Assembly (NCBI RefSeq): GCF_000378825.1
Contig: NZ_KB900388.1
Location: 1,673,947-1,737,946 of the forward strand
DNA from: Salinispora vitiensis
GTDB lineage: Bacteria; Actinomycetota; Actinomycetes; Mycobacteriales; Micromonosporaceae
DNA: 64,000 bases
Direction: 5' to 3'
The position numbers and the translations under genes are program-made. Positions 57,118 to 64,000 of the stretch are shown piece after piece (the stretch's first letter is position 1; the number at the start of each line of letters is the position of its first letter). Below the pieces are notes generated by a model that worked only from the letters and a program-made list of their open reading frames with translations, was not told where the DNA came from and did no database searches.

Positions 57118-57927
57118 ATGATGGGACCGTCGCACGCGCTGTCTGGCGCGACGGTGTGGCTGGCCGGCTCCTTGGCGCTGGACCACTTCGCCGGCTACGA
57201 GCAGTCGCCGCTCGCACTCGCCGTCGGCACCGCGGTCTGCGCGGGGGGTGCGCTCTTTCCCGACCTCGACCTCTCCGGCAAGGTCACCCGAAACCAGGGC
57301 GGCGCCACGGTCGCCCGCACCTTCGGCGTCTTCTCCCTCTTCGTCGCCGAGGTGACCGAGAAGGTGTCGCTCGGCGTCTACTATGCGACGAAGTTGAGTC
57401 GGGACCCGCGCCGCACCAACGGGCACCGCACCCTGACCCACACCATCCCCTTCACCGTGCTGGTCGGCTGGGGCACCACCGCGCTCTGCGCCGCGTACGG
57501 CAAGTGGGCGGTGATCGGCATCCTCTTCTTCATGTTCGGTCTCGCCCTGCGCGGCCTCTTCGACGATTGGGCCGAACGCGCCGGCTGGCTTGTGGTGACC
57601 CTCGCCTCGCTCGCCGCGGCGTGGTTCACCTTCGTCACCCTGCCCGGGGACCGCGGCTATCCGATGATCGGGCTGGCTGTCGGCGTCGGCTGCTTCGTCC
57701 ATATCCTCGGCGACATGATCACCCGGGCCGGGGTACCCATCCTCTGGCCAATCCCGATCAAACGTCGAATGTGGCGGATGATCAGTCTGCCGGACTCGAT
57801 CGCACTCCGGGCGGGCGGCAAGACCGAGGTGGTCTTCGTCCGGACCGCGCTCACCATCGTCGCGGTGCTCTCCGCGATCGGGCTGATCGCCCCGCACCTA
57901 CTCGATCGCTTCAACATCGGGGCCTGA
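57118..57927 (+). CDS. membrane-bound metal-dependent hydrolase (YdjM/DUF457-like)
   Basis: 269 residues from ATG 57118. MGPSHALSGATVWLAGS holds the first metal-ligand His, GALFPDLDLSG the Asp pair, and NGHRTLTHTIPFTVLVGWG the HR-TH block. These are features of the YdjM family, membrane proteins said to be LexA-regulated in E. coli. About six transmembrane helices are visible. The C-terminal stretch PILWPIPIKRRMWRM matches the W-P-R-W motif of the family. Substrate unknown; a role in lipid or membrane homeostasis is inferred for the family. Followed after five bases by an amidohydrolase gene. Confidence 0.88.
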   Translation: MMGPSHALSGATVWLAGSLALDHFAGYEQSPLALAVGTAVCAGGALFPDLDLSGKVTRNQGGATVARTFGVFSLFVAEVTEKVSLGVYYATKLSRDPRRTNGHRTLTHTIPFTVLVGWGTTALCAAYGKWAVIGILFFMFGLALRGLFDDWAERAGWLVVTLASLAAAWFTFVTLPGDRGYPMIGLAVGVGCFVHILGDMITRAGVPILWPIPIKRRMWRMISLPDSIALRAGGKTEVVFVRTALTIVAVLSAIGLIAPHLLDRFNIGA

Positions 57928-57932
57928 CGGCC

Positions 57933-58835
57933 ATGCCGGTGGCCACCGACGACGCCGACGACGCCGACGTCCCGGCGTTCTGGCAGGGGCTTGGCCTACC
58001 CGGCCTCGCCGACGTACACGTGCACTTCCTCCCGCCCCGGCTGCTGCGTCGGGTGTGGGCGTACTTCGACGCGGCCGGTCCGCTCCTCGGTACCACCTGG
58101 CCCATCCGCTACCGGTGGAGCGACGCGGAGCGGCTGGCGCACCTGCGCCGGATGGGCGTACGGGCATTCAGTGCCCTGGCGTACGCGCACCGCCCCGCGA
58201 TGGCCGCCGACCTGAACTCCTGGACCCTCGACTTCGCCCGCGCGAACCCGGACTGTCTCCCCTCGGCCACGTTCTTCCCCGAGCCGGCGGCGCCCCGGTA
58301 CGTCACCGAGGCGCTCACCGCCGGTGCCCGGGTGTTCAAGGTGCACGTGCAGGTCGGCGGGTTCGCCCCGACCGATCCGCTGCTCGATCCGGTGTGGGGG
58401 CTGCTCGCCGACGCCGGGGTGCCGGTGGTGGTGCACGCCGGACACGCGCCGGCTGGTACCGCACACACCGGCCCCGGTCCCTTCGCCGCCCTACTCGCCC
58501 GGCACCCGCGACTCGCCGCGGTGGTGGCGCACCTCGGCGCACCGGACTATTCGGCCTTCCTCGACCTCACCGACCGGTACGAGAACGTGCGGCTGGACAC
58601 CACCATGGCCTTCACCCCGTTCTTCGACCAGGCCGTGCCCTTCCCCGCCGTGGAGCTGCCCCGGCTACGCGAGCTGGGCCTGGCCGGCAAGGTGCTGCAC
58701 GGCAGTGACTTTCCCAACCTGCCCTACGCGTACGCCGCGCAGCTCACCGCGCTGGCCCGACTCGACCTCGGCGACGCCTGGTTGCGGGCGGTGTGCTGGA
58801 CCAACGCCGCCGACCTGTTCGATCTGCCGGGCTGA
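57933..58835 (+). CDS. amidohydrolase (PF04909 type)
   Basis: 300 residues from ATG 57933. The metal-ligand HxH is His29-Val-His31 in ADVHVHFLP. RVFKVHVQVGGF, VVVHAGHAPAG, VVAHLGAPDYS and VLHGSDFPNLPYAYAAQL follow the amidohydrolase-2 order with catalytic Asp in GSDFP. Family members hydrolyse or decarboxylate small aromatic or lactone substrates. The N-terminal tail contains Asp repeats (TDDADDADVP). It is 5 bases after the YdjM-like gene, and its stop abuts that of the MobA-like gene. Confidence 0.88.
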   Translation: MPVATDDADDADVPAFWQGLGLPGLADVHVHFLPPRLLRRVWAYFDAAGPLLGTTWPIRYRWSDAERLAHLRRMGVRAFSALAYAHRPAMAADLNSWTLDFARANPDCLPSATFFPEPAAPRYVTEALTAGARVFKVHVQVGGFAPTDPLLDPVWGLLADAGVPVVVHAGHAPAGTAHTGPGPFAALLARHPRLAAVVAHLGAPDYSAFLDLTDRYENVRLDTTMAFTPFFDQAVPFPAVELPRLRELGLAGKVLHGSDFPNLPYAYAAQLTALARLDLGDAWLRAVCWTNAADLFDLPG

Positions 58836-59459
58836 CTACGCGCCGACCCGCTGCGGTGGGACGGTCAACCCGTACAGGGCCATCAACTCCGGGCTGTCGA
58901 CCCGACTTCCGTCGGCGACGGTGTCACAGGAGATGTCGACGATCTGGTCCTTGTGCGCCAGCAGGTATGGACGGGCGCCGACGTCCGCGCTGGCCAGCGT
59001 GGCGATGCCGGACCAGTGCCGGCGGCCGAACAACATCGGGTAGCCGCGCAGCCCGCCGTAGGTGGCGCAGACCAGCACGTCCGGGTACGGCAGTGCGGCG
59101 ACCCGCTGGACCGCCGCGGCGGTCAGGCCCGGCATGTCCACCGGAACGACGACCACCGCCTCTATGGTGTCGTCGTCGATAGCCGCGAGGCCGGCCTTGA
59201 TTGAGGAGCCCACCCCGGTGCCCCAGGCCCGGTTCACCACGACGGTGGCCTGGGTGAGGTCAGCGGTTTCCTGTACCTGGTCGGCGGCGGCGCCGAGGAC
59301 GACCACGATCTGCTCGCAGCCTGCCGCCGTCATCGTGTCGACCATCGTGCTCACCAGCGGCTTCTCGCCCTGGCACAGCAGCGCCTCGGGGCCACCGATC
59401 CGGCGTCCGCCACCCGCGGCGATGATCATTCCTGCGGTCCGGTTCAGCGGTGCCACCTC
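58836..59459 (-). CDS. MobA-like nucleotidyltransferase (molybdenum cofactor type)
   Basis: About 207 residues from GTG 59459; ATG 59429 would give 197. RTAGMIIAAGGGRRIGGPEALLCQGEKPLV is the nucleotide loop, where GGPEAL has Glu in place of the usual Lys (GxDKAL or GRPKAL). EQIVVVLGAAADQV, WGTGVGSSIKAGLAAI and VVVPVDMPGLTAAAVQRV follow, the last holding the metal Asp. GYPMLFGRRHW is typical of MocA/MobA-like proteins. They attach a nucleotide to molybdopterin; NarG needs bis-MGD, but a functional link over 50 kb is inference. The Lys change may alter the substrate. Longer start 59507 would include the hairpin at 59472-59498. Confidence 0.82.
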   Translation of the reverse strand, partial: EVAPLNRTAGMIIAAGGGRRIGGPEALLCQGEKPLVSTMVDTMTAAGCEQIVVVLGAAADQVQETADLTQATVVVNRAWGTGVGSSIKAGLAAIDDDTIEAVVVVPVDMPGLTAAAVQRVAALPYPDVLVCATYGGLRGYPMLFGRRHWSGIATLASADVGARPYLLAHKDQIVDISCDTVADGSRVDSPELMALYGLTVPPQRVGA

Positions 59460-59471
59460 CGTCTTGGTTAC

Positions 59472-59498
59472 GGACCGGGCAGGCCACCTGCCCGGTCC
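59472..59498. terminator. hairpin upstream of the mobA-like gene
   Basis: GGACCGGGCAGG and CCTGCCCGGTCC form a perfect 12-base-pair stem with a 3-base loop. It lies just before the likely MobA-like start and 205 bases beyond the polymerase stop. It may end that gene's transcript or act as a 5' control element. Confidence 0.65.
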
Positions 59499-59703
59499 GG
59501 GACGCACAACGGACCCAACGAGCAGTCAGCGTTCAGGTTCCGGGCACGAATCGGATATTCCGACCATCAGCGACAAAAGGAAATAGTCAGACGGGTAGCC
59601 AGGACTGACGGCGCCCCCGGGACTAACGGCGTCCGTCCCCCGGGTGCGGGTCGAAACAGCAGCTCCGGCCGCCAGCCCGCGCACACATCGGCGAGGACCG
59701 GTG

Positions 59704-61452
59704 TCAGTAGGCGTCGGCGTAGCACGCAACGGTGGCGAGATCGAGCGGGAAACGCACCGGCGTCCGCCCGAAGAGCAACGCGCTCGCCCGCTCCCCGCAC
59801 CGGGTCACCGCCGCGGCCACCGCCGCGGCCCTCTCGGCGCGACAGTGCACGATCACCTCGTCGTGCTGGAAGAAGACCAGCTCGGCGTCGCCGCCGGTCA
59901 ACTCCACGTCGTCACCGGCCAGCCTGGCGTCGCCGCCGGCCAGCTCCCCGCGGAGCGTGGCCAGCAGCGTTGCGGCCCACTCGGCGGCGGTGGCCTGGAT
60001 GACGAAGTTCCGGGTAAACCGGCCCCGTGCCCGCGCCCGCGCCGATCGGCCCCCCGCTCCCCCGGCCGAGGCCGGATCCACCTCGGCAAGCTCGACCGAG
60101 CCGGGTGGGCAGGTACGGCCAAGCCAGGAGCGCACCAACTCGCCGGACTCCCCGCTGCGCGCCGCCGTCTCCACATAGCCGAAGGCCGCCGGATAGTTAC
60201 GCCGCAGCACCTCCAACGCGGGTGCCGCCGAACCGCCGGTCTGCCCGTACATGGCGCCGAGCAGGGCCACCTTGGCCCGCGCCCGGTCCCCGCCGAATGC
60301 ATCGGCGGCCAGAGCGGCGTACAGGTCGCCCGCGCGGGCTGCGGCGGCGAGCCGCGCGTCGCCGGAGACCGCCGCCAGGATCCGCGGCTCGAGCTGCCCC
60401 GCGTCGGCGACCACGAACGTCCACCCCGGCTCCGCCACCACCGCCCGCCGGATCACCTTCGGGATCTGTAGCGCCCCACCACCCCGGGTCGCCCACCGGC
60501 CGGAGACCACGCCGCCGGGTACGTACTCCGGACGGAACCGACCCTCCCGCACCCAGGCGTCCTGCCAGGCCCAACCATGCGCCGTCCAGATTCGATAAAG
60601 CTCCTTGTACGCCAGGACCAGCGGCGCCGCCGGGTGGTCAACGCCACGCAGCACCCAGGACCGGGTGTTCGGCACCTCCACCCCCGCCCGAGCGAACGCC
60701 CGCACCAGCTCCAGCGGCGAATCGACGTGCAGCTGCGGCACGTTGAAGGCGGCCGCGATCCGGGCGGCCAGCTCCGCCAGCCGACGTGGCGGCCCACCCA
60801 CCGGGGAGGGGGCACCGAGCAGCTCGTCGAGAAGGGCGTCGTGCACATCCACCCGCCATGGCAGCCCCGTCGCCCCCAACTCGACGGCGATCAGCGCCCC
60901 CGCTGACTCGGCCGCCACCAGCAGCCGGAATCGGCCCGGGTGCGCGGTGGCGGCGATCCGGGCGAGCTGGTCGGCGTAGACCCGGGTCAGGGCCGTGATG
61001 CCGGGGCCCGGCGGAGCCGGCGGCGACTCGAAGAGCGCACCCTGGCCGTGGCCCGGGGGCTCGGCCAATCGCGGCGGCGGATCGGGCGGCACCGGCGCGC
61101 CGGTCAGGCGCGCCCAGGCGGCGGCGAAGGAGCGTGGCTCACCCCACCGGCCCGCGTGACCGAGGAGCAACGCCTCGGTCAGCTCGATGTCGTGGCAACG
61201 GTCAACCCGCACCCCGGCCCGCAGCAACACGGGGTAGAGCGCCGCGCCGGACGCCCAGACCCAGCGGGGGCGCTCCCTTCGCTCGCGGTCGGCCACCGCG
61301 ACAGCCAGGTCGGCGACCTGCTCCGGGGGCCCGATCGGCGCTCCGGCAGCGTCGAGCGGTTGCAGCACTCCCCCGCCGACCCCGGAGCCCACCCCCGGAG
61401 CAGCGGGGAGTCGATGGTCCGCACCCGCCACCACCGCCACCACCGCCGCCAC
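59704..61452 (-). CDS. actinobacterial family A DNA polymerase with degenerate 3'-5' exonuclease half
   Basis: 582 residues from GTG 61452; no upstream in-frame start exists before a stop. The C-terminal half has the polymerase motifs: A, FVVADAGQLEPRILAAVSGD; B, RARAKVALLGAMYGQTGG; C, ELVFFQHDEVIVHCRAER. FTRNFVIQATAAEWAATLL is the helix Q/R region. The N-terminal half (WVWASGAALYPVLLRAGVRVDRCHDIELTEALLLG) resembles an exonuclease fold but lacks the full set of acidic residues. Called bifunctional exonuclease/polymerase in actinobacteria, it is shorter than PolA (about 900). Its role in repair or tolerance is unclear. The segment near 60000 is rich in Gly/Ala/Asp. Confidence 0.85.
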   Translation of the reverse strand: MAAVVAVVAGADHRLPAAPGVGSGVGGGVLQPLDAAGAPIGPPEQVADLAVAVADRERRERPRWVWASGAALYPVLLRAGVRVDRCHDIELTEALLLGHAGRWGEPRSFAAAWARLTGAPVPPDPPPRLAEPPGHGQGALFESPPAPPGPGITALTRVYADQLARIAATAHPGRFRLLVAAESAGALIAVELGATGLPWRVDVHDALLDELLGAPSPVGGPPRRLAELAARIAAAFNVPQLHVDSPLELVRAFARAGVEVPNTRSWVLRGVDHPAAPLVLAYKELYRIWTAHGWAWQDAWVREGRFRPEYVPGGVVSGRWATRGGGALQIPKVIRRAVVAEPGWTFVVADAGQLEPRILAAVSGDARLAAAARAGDLYAALAADAFGGDRARAKVALLGAMYGQTGGSAAPALEVLRRNYPAAFGYVETAARSGESGELVRSWLGRTCPPGSVELAEVDPASAGGAGGRSARARARGRFTRNFVIQATAAEWAATLLATLRGELAGGDARLAGDDVELTGGDAELVFFQHDEVIVHCRAERAAAVAAAVTRCGERASALLFGRTPVRFPLDLATVACYADAY

Positions 61453-61496
61453 GATCGCGATTCTGCCCGCCCGGTACGACAGCGCCCGGCGGCGGG

Positions 61497-62456
61497 CTAC
61501 TTGCTGATGCCCGCGGTCAAGCCCGACTGCACCTGACGCTGGAAGACGATGTACACGATCAACACCGGCAACATCGCCATGGTGACCCCGGCGAAGAGGC
61601 CGGACCAGTCGGACCGGTACCCCTGATTGACGGACAGCTCGATCAGGCCCTGGGCGATGACCTGGTTCTTCGGCTCACCGTCTGCGGACTGCATCAGCAG
61701 CGTCGGCAGATACCACTGGTTCCACTGCCCGAGCACGTTGAAGATACCGATGCTGATCAGGCCGGGCTTCGCCATCGGCAGCATCACGCTGAAGAAGAGC
61801 CGGGTGTGTGAGGCCCCGTCCACCAGGCCCGCCTCGGCGATCGCGTTCGGCAGCGTCCGGAAGAAGGAGTGCATGAAGAAGACCGTGAAGGCCAATGACC
61901 ATGCCGCGTACACCAGGATCAGCATCAGGTGCTTGTTCGGCCCGAGCGGCGGGAAGAGCACCCCGGTGTTGTAGACACCCTTGAACAGCGGTACGGCAGC
62001 GAGGTAGATCGGCAGCGTGAGGCCGGACAGGAACATGTAGTAGATCAGTCGGTTACCGCGGAACTCGTAGCGCGCCAACACGTACGCGGCCATCGAGCCG
62101 AGCAGCATGGTCAGCGTGACGCTGCCGGCCAGCACGAGCACGGTGTTGAGGAAGAAGTCGCCGAGCTGCCCCTCAGTCCAGGCTCGGCCGAAGTTCTCCC
62201 AACGCAGCGTCTCCGGGATCAGCGACAGCGGCTGCCGGATAACCTCCGCGTCGCTCTTCAGCGCCGACATGACTACCCAGATCAGCGGGTAGACGACCAT
62301 GATCGCCCAGACCAGCAGGAACAGGTGGGAGAAGCCGTTGAAGAACTGCGCGCCGGGCCGCCGGCCGCCGGACCCGAAGTGGCGTGCCGACGTGGGGCGG
62401 GCCGGCGGAGCGAGATCCGGCCCGGCGGGACCGGGGTCGTGGGTCACCGTACTCAT
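61497..62456 (-). CDS. sugar ABC importer permease, MalG type (NgcG-like)
   Basis: 319 residues. A Pro-rich cytoplasmic tail precedes six helices starting FLLVWAIMVVYPLIWVVMSALK. The EAA loop is AEAGLVDGASHTRLFFSVMLPMAKPGL, which docks to the ATPase. YRSDWSGLFAGVTMAMLPVLIVYIVFQRQVQSGLTAGISK is the usual C-terminal end for carbohydrate permeases. It follows the MalF-type permease by 12 bases. A partner ATPase is absent; in Streptomyces such importers share a distant MsiK. Confidence 0.93.
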   Translation of the reverse strand: MSTVTHDPGPAGPDLAPPARPTSARHFGSGGRRPGAQFFNGFSHLFLLVWAIMVVYPLIWVVMSALKSDAEVIRQPLSLIPETLRWENFGRAWTEGQLGDFFLNTVLVLAGSVTLTMLLGSMAAYVLARYEFRGNRLIYYMFLSGLTLPIYLAAVPLFKGVYNTGVLFPPLGPNKHLMLILVYAAWSLAFTVFFMHSFFRTLPNAIAEAGLVDGASHTRLFFSVMLPMAKPGLISIGIFNVLGQWNQWYLPTLLMQSADGEPKNQVIAQGLIELSVNQGYRSDWSGLFAGVTMAMLPVLIVYIVFQRQVQSGLTAGISK

Positions 62457-62468
62457 CGTCGACTCTCC

Positions 62469-63410
62469 TCAGTACTCAATCCGCTCGCGGCGGGTGATTT
62501 TCAGCTGCGCCGCGGCCAGCAGGATCGTGAAGATCGCCAAAGCCACACCCATCGCGCAGGCGTAGCCGAACTGGCCCTTCTGGAAGGCGGTGAAGTTGAG
62601 CACCGACGCGAAAATCTCGCTGGCGTGGTTCGGGCCGCCCTGGCTGGGTGTCATCACGAAGACCAGGGCGTACATGTCCAGGGCGATGAAGCCCAGATAG
62701 ATCCAGGCGACCGATACGGTGTCCCGCAGCAGCGGCAGCGTGATCCGGAAGAAGGTGTGGAACCGACCGGCACCATCGAGGATGGCCGCCTCGTAGACGT
62801 CCTTCGGAATCGACTGCATCGCTGCCGAGAAGAGCACCATGTAGAACCCGGCGCCGCTCCAGACCGCGATCAGCAGCAGCCACCAGAGCACCGCGGGGAC
62901 GCCGAGAAAGGGCTCCGGGTCGAACGTGAACAGGATCGGGTCCTCCGGGTCGACCAGCCCGACCTTCATCAACACGCCGTTGATCAGGCCCTGCCCGTCG
63001 GCCCGGTAGATCTGCTGCCACATGACGGCGACGACGACCAGGGACAGCACCTGCGGGAAGAAGAAAATGACCTTGTAAAGGCCGGAACCGAAGACACCCC
63101 GGATGCCCGCCCTGTCCTCGCGCCCGCCCACGTTGAGCAGGAACGCGAGGAACAGGGCCAGCGCGATCGTGAACAGCGGCACGGTGATCAGGAAGAAGAC
63201 GTTGTGCCAGAAGGCCTTCCTGATCAGCTCGTCGGAGAAGAGCCGGACGTAGTTGTCCAGCCCGACGAACTGCTGCCGGTCGGAGTAGCCACCCCAGTCG
63301 GTCAGCGAATAGCCGGCCGCCTGGGCGAAGGGCCAGACCACGTAGAAGAGGTAGAGCGCGACCGGCAGGGCCAGGAAGCCCATGACGAAACGCGCGACAC
63401 CATGCCGCAT
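62469..63410 (-). CDS. sugar ABC importer permease, MalF type (NgcF-like)
   Basis: 313 residues from ATG 63410 (GTG 63419 possible). MRHGVARFVMGFLALPVALYLFYVVWPFAQAAGYSLTDWGGYSDRQQFVGLDNYVRLFSD is the MalF-type opening. The EAA loop is YEAAILDGAGRFHTFFRITLPLLRDT. Six helices are visible. The large periplasmic loop between helices 2 and 3 is acidic. It lies between the binding protein and MalG-type genes in one operon. Confidence 0.93.
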   Translation of the reverse strand: MRHGVARFVMGFLALPVALYLFYVVWPFAQAAGYSLTDWGGYSDRQQFVGLDNYVRLFSDELIRKAFWHNVFFLITVPLFTIALALFLAFLLNVGGREDRAGIRGVFGSGLYKVIFFFPQVLSLVVVAVMWQQIYRADGQGLINGVLMKVGLVDPEDPILFTFDPEPFLGVPAVLWWLLLIAVWSGAGFYMVLFSAAMQSIPKDVYEAAILDGAGRFHTFFRITLPLLRDTVSVAWIYLGFIALDMYALVFVMTPSQGGPNHASEIFASVLNFTAFQKGQFGYACAMGVALAIFTILLAAAQLKITRRERIEY

Positions 63411-63433
63411 GGGACTCACTCTTTCCGTTCGGC

Positions 63434-64000
63434 TCAGGCGGAGCGGGTCTGCTTCTTGATCGACGAGTCGCTGGCGACCTTGTCAGCGGCGCCCTGCATC
63501 CCGTCAACGAACTGCTGGGCGGTCAGCCGGCCGGCCATCAGCTCCGCGGAGAGGTTCTGGCTCTCCTTGTCCAGGTCGGCGTAGAAGTCCCAGAACTTGA
63601 CCAAAATGAGGTCCTCCGGAGCGTTGCTCATCAGCTCGTTGGCGCTGGTCAACGCCGAGTCCTGGACGTTGTCCCCGGAGCCCTTGGTGGAGGCGAGGGA
63701 TTTGGTCAACTCGGCGAACTTCGCCGAGCCCTCCTTGGAGAGCACCGCCCGCAGGAACTCCTTGGCGGCGGCCTTGTTCGGTGCCCTCGACGGCACGACG
63801 ATGCCCTCGCCCGCGCCGGCGTAGACGTCGTTCGGCGCCTTGTCGCCCGCCCCCAGGCTCCAGTAGTCCGACAGCTTCATCTCGAAGCCGGGGGGAATGG
63901 TCTCCGCCATCTCGTTCTTGAGCCAGGTGCCGACCTGGACGAAGGCGGCCTTGCCGTCGAGCCACGCCTGCTGCGACTGGGTGTGGTCGAGCTGGCCGGG
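63434..64000 (-). CDS. sugar ABC importer solute-binding protein, C-terminal part (NgcE-like), cut by the right edge
   Basis: The frame is open from the edge to a stop at 63434, 188 residues. It contains DHTQSQQAWLDGKAAFVQVGTWLKNEM, then PPGFEMKLSDYWSLGAGDKAPNDVYAGAGEGIVVPSRAPNKAAAKEFLRAVLSKEGSAKF, and ends QGAADKVASDSSIKKQTRSA. The pattern is that of solute-binding protein family 1. DHTQSQ-W-GKAAF and GEGIVVP suggest the NgcE group for N-acetylglucosamine and chitobiose, but that rests on recall, not search. The lipoprotein signal should lie beyond the edge. First gene of the importer operon; fits the chitinase at 44.6 kb. Confidence 0.85.
   Translation of the reverse strand, partial: PGQLDHTQSQQAWLDGKAAFVQVGTWLKNEMAETIPPGFEMKLSDYWSLGAGDKAPNDVYAGAGEGIVVPSRAPNKAAAKEFLRAVLSKEGSAKFAELTKSLASTKGSGDNVQDSALTSANELMSNAPEDLILVKFWDFYADLDKESQNLSAELMAGRLTAQQFVDGMQGAADKVASDSSIKKQTRSA

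Noticed and set aside
57108-57932. Upstream extension of the amidohydrolase frame through the YdjM-like gene
   Set aside because: The in-frame sequence before 57933 is Arg-rich noise, while the YdjM-like frame has clear motifs. The amidohydrolase starts at 57933.
61929-63584. 551-codon plus-strand frame opposite the sugar permeases
   Set aside because: Glu/His/Arg-rich antisense reading. Permease EAA loops on the minus strand settle the assignment.
1-64000. CRISPR array, prophage, complete insertion sequence, tRNA or rRNA genes
   Set aside because: I looked for regular spaced repeats, phage structural genes, transposase with terminal repeats, and cloverleaf or rRNA-like sequence and saw none. 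A tRNA search program would be more sensitive than reading by eye.

Overview
The window reads as chromosomal DNA of a high-GC actinobacterium. Evidence is the very high GC content, frequent GTG and TTG starts, ATGA/GTGA overlaps inside operons, streptogrisin-type secreted proteases, CebR-like operators, a fused TrpE-TrpG enzyme behind a Trp-rich leader peptide, and actinobacterial families such as DUF3159 and the MatB-type ligase. A filamentous, polymer-degrading member of Micromonosporaceae (Micromonospora or Salinispora relatives) is my best inference, but no rRNA or other phylogenetic marker is present. I saw no tRNA, rRNA, CRISPR array or complete insertion sequence.

Layout. 1-1.8 kb: a cut-off GNAT acetyltransferase, a small membrane protein and an orphan formylglycine-generating enzyme. 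2.0-13.0 kb: a respiratory nitrate module, narGHJI-narK in one overlapping operon, then flavohemoglobin (nitric oxide detoxification), a YwiC-like membrane protein and a cysteine-bearing winged-helix regulator with a palindrome over its own promoter. 13.3-18.3 kb: a MatB-like acyl-CoA synthetase, a secreted serine protease with a ricin-B domain, and a divergent hydrolase/TetR pair. 18.4-24.8 kb: small soluble enzymes and regulators, including two P-loop proteins, an ArsN1-like acetyltransferase divergent from ArsR, a VOC protein, and a DUF4097 protein divergent from an unusual HTH_38-MarR fusion regulator.

25.0-30.6 kb looks like an eroded antibiotic-type island. It holds a broken O-methyltransferase, a drug-efflux MFS gene whose end runs into the remnant of an adenylation domain, a TetR regulator with matching operators before both genes, a UvrA/DrrC-like self-resistance ATPase, and fragments of a serine recombinase. 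30.6-46 kb is the secretome and sugar region: a second streptogrisin-like protease, a GH48 cellobiohydrolase with CBM2, a divergent GH1 beta-glucosidase (three CebR-like boxes between them), an FGGY sugar kinase, TrpEG with its attenuator, and a GH18 chitinase split by a one-base frameshift.

46-58.8 kb holds mostly housekeeping and accessory genes: TetR and ArsR-type regulators with MFS exporters, three HAD phosphatases, a 2'-5' RNA ligase-like protein, a D-lactate dehydrogenase-like enzyme, a haloalkane dehalogenase-like hydrolase, a membrane metal-dependent hydrolase and an amidohydrolase. 58.8-64 kb holds a MobA-like nucleotidyltransferase, an actinobacterial family A DNA polymerase with a degenerate exonuclease half, and a sugar ABC importer (two permeases and a truncated binding protein) resembling the NgcEFG N-acetylglucosamine/chitobiose system.

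Two functional themes stand out. One is anaerobic nitrate respiration with linked NO protection. The other is secretion of enzymes against cellulose, chitin and protein, with cognate uptake and a LacI-family (CebR-like) control signature.
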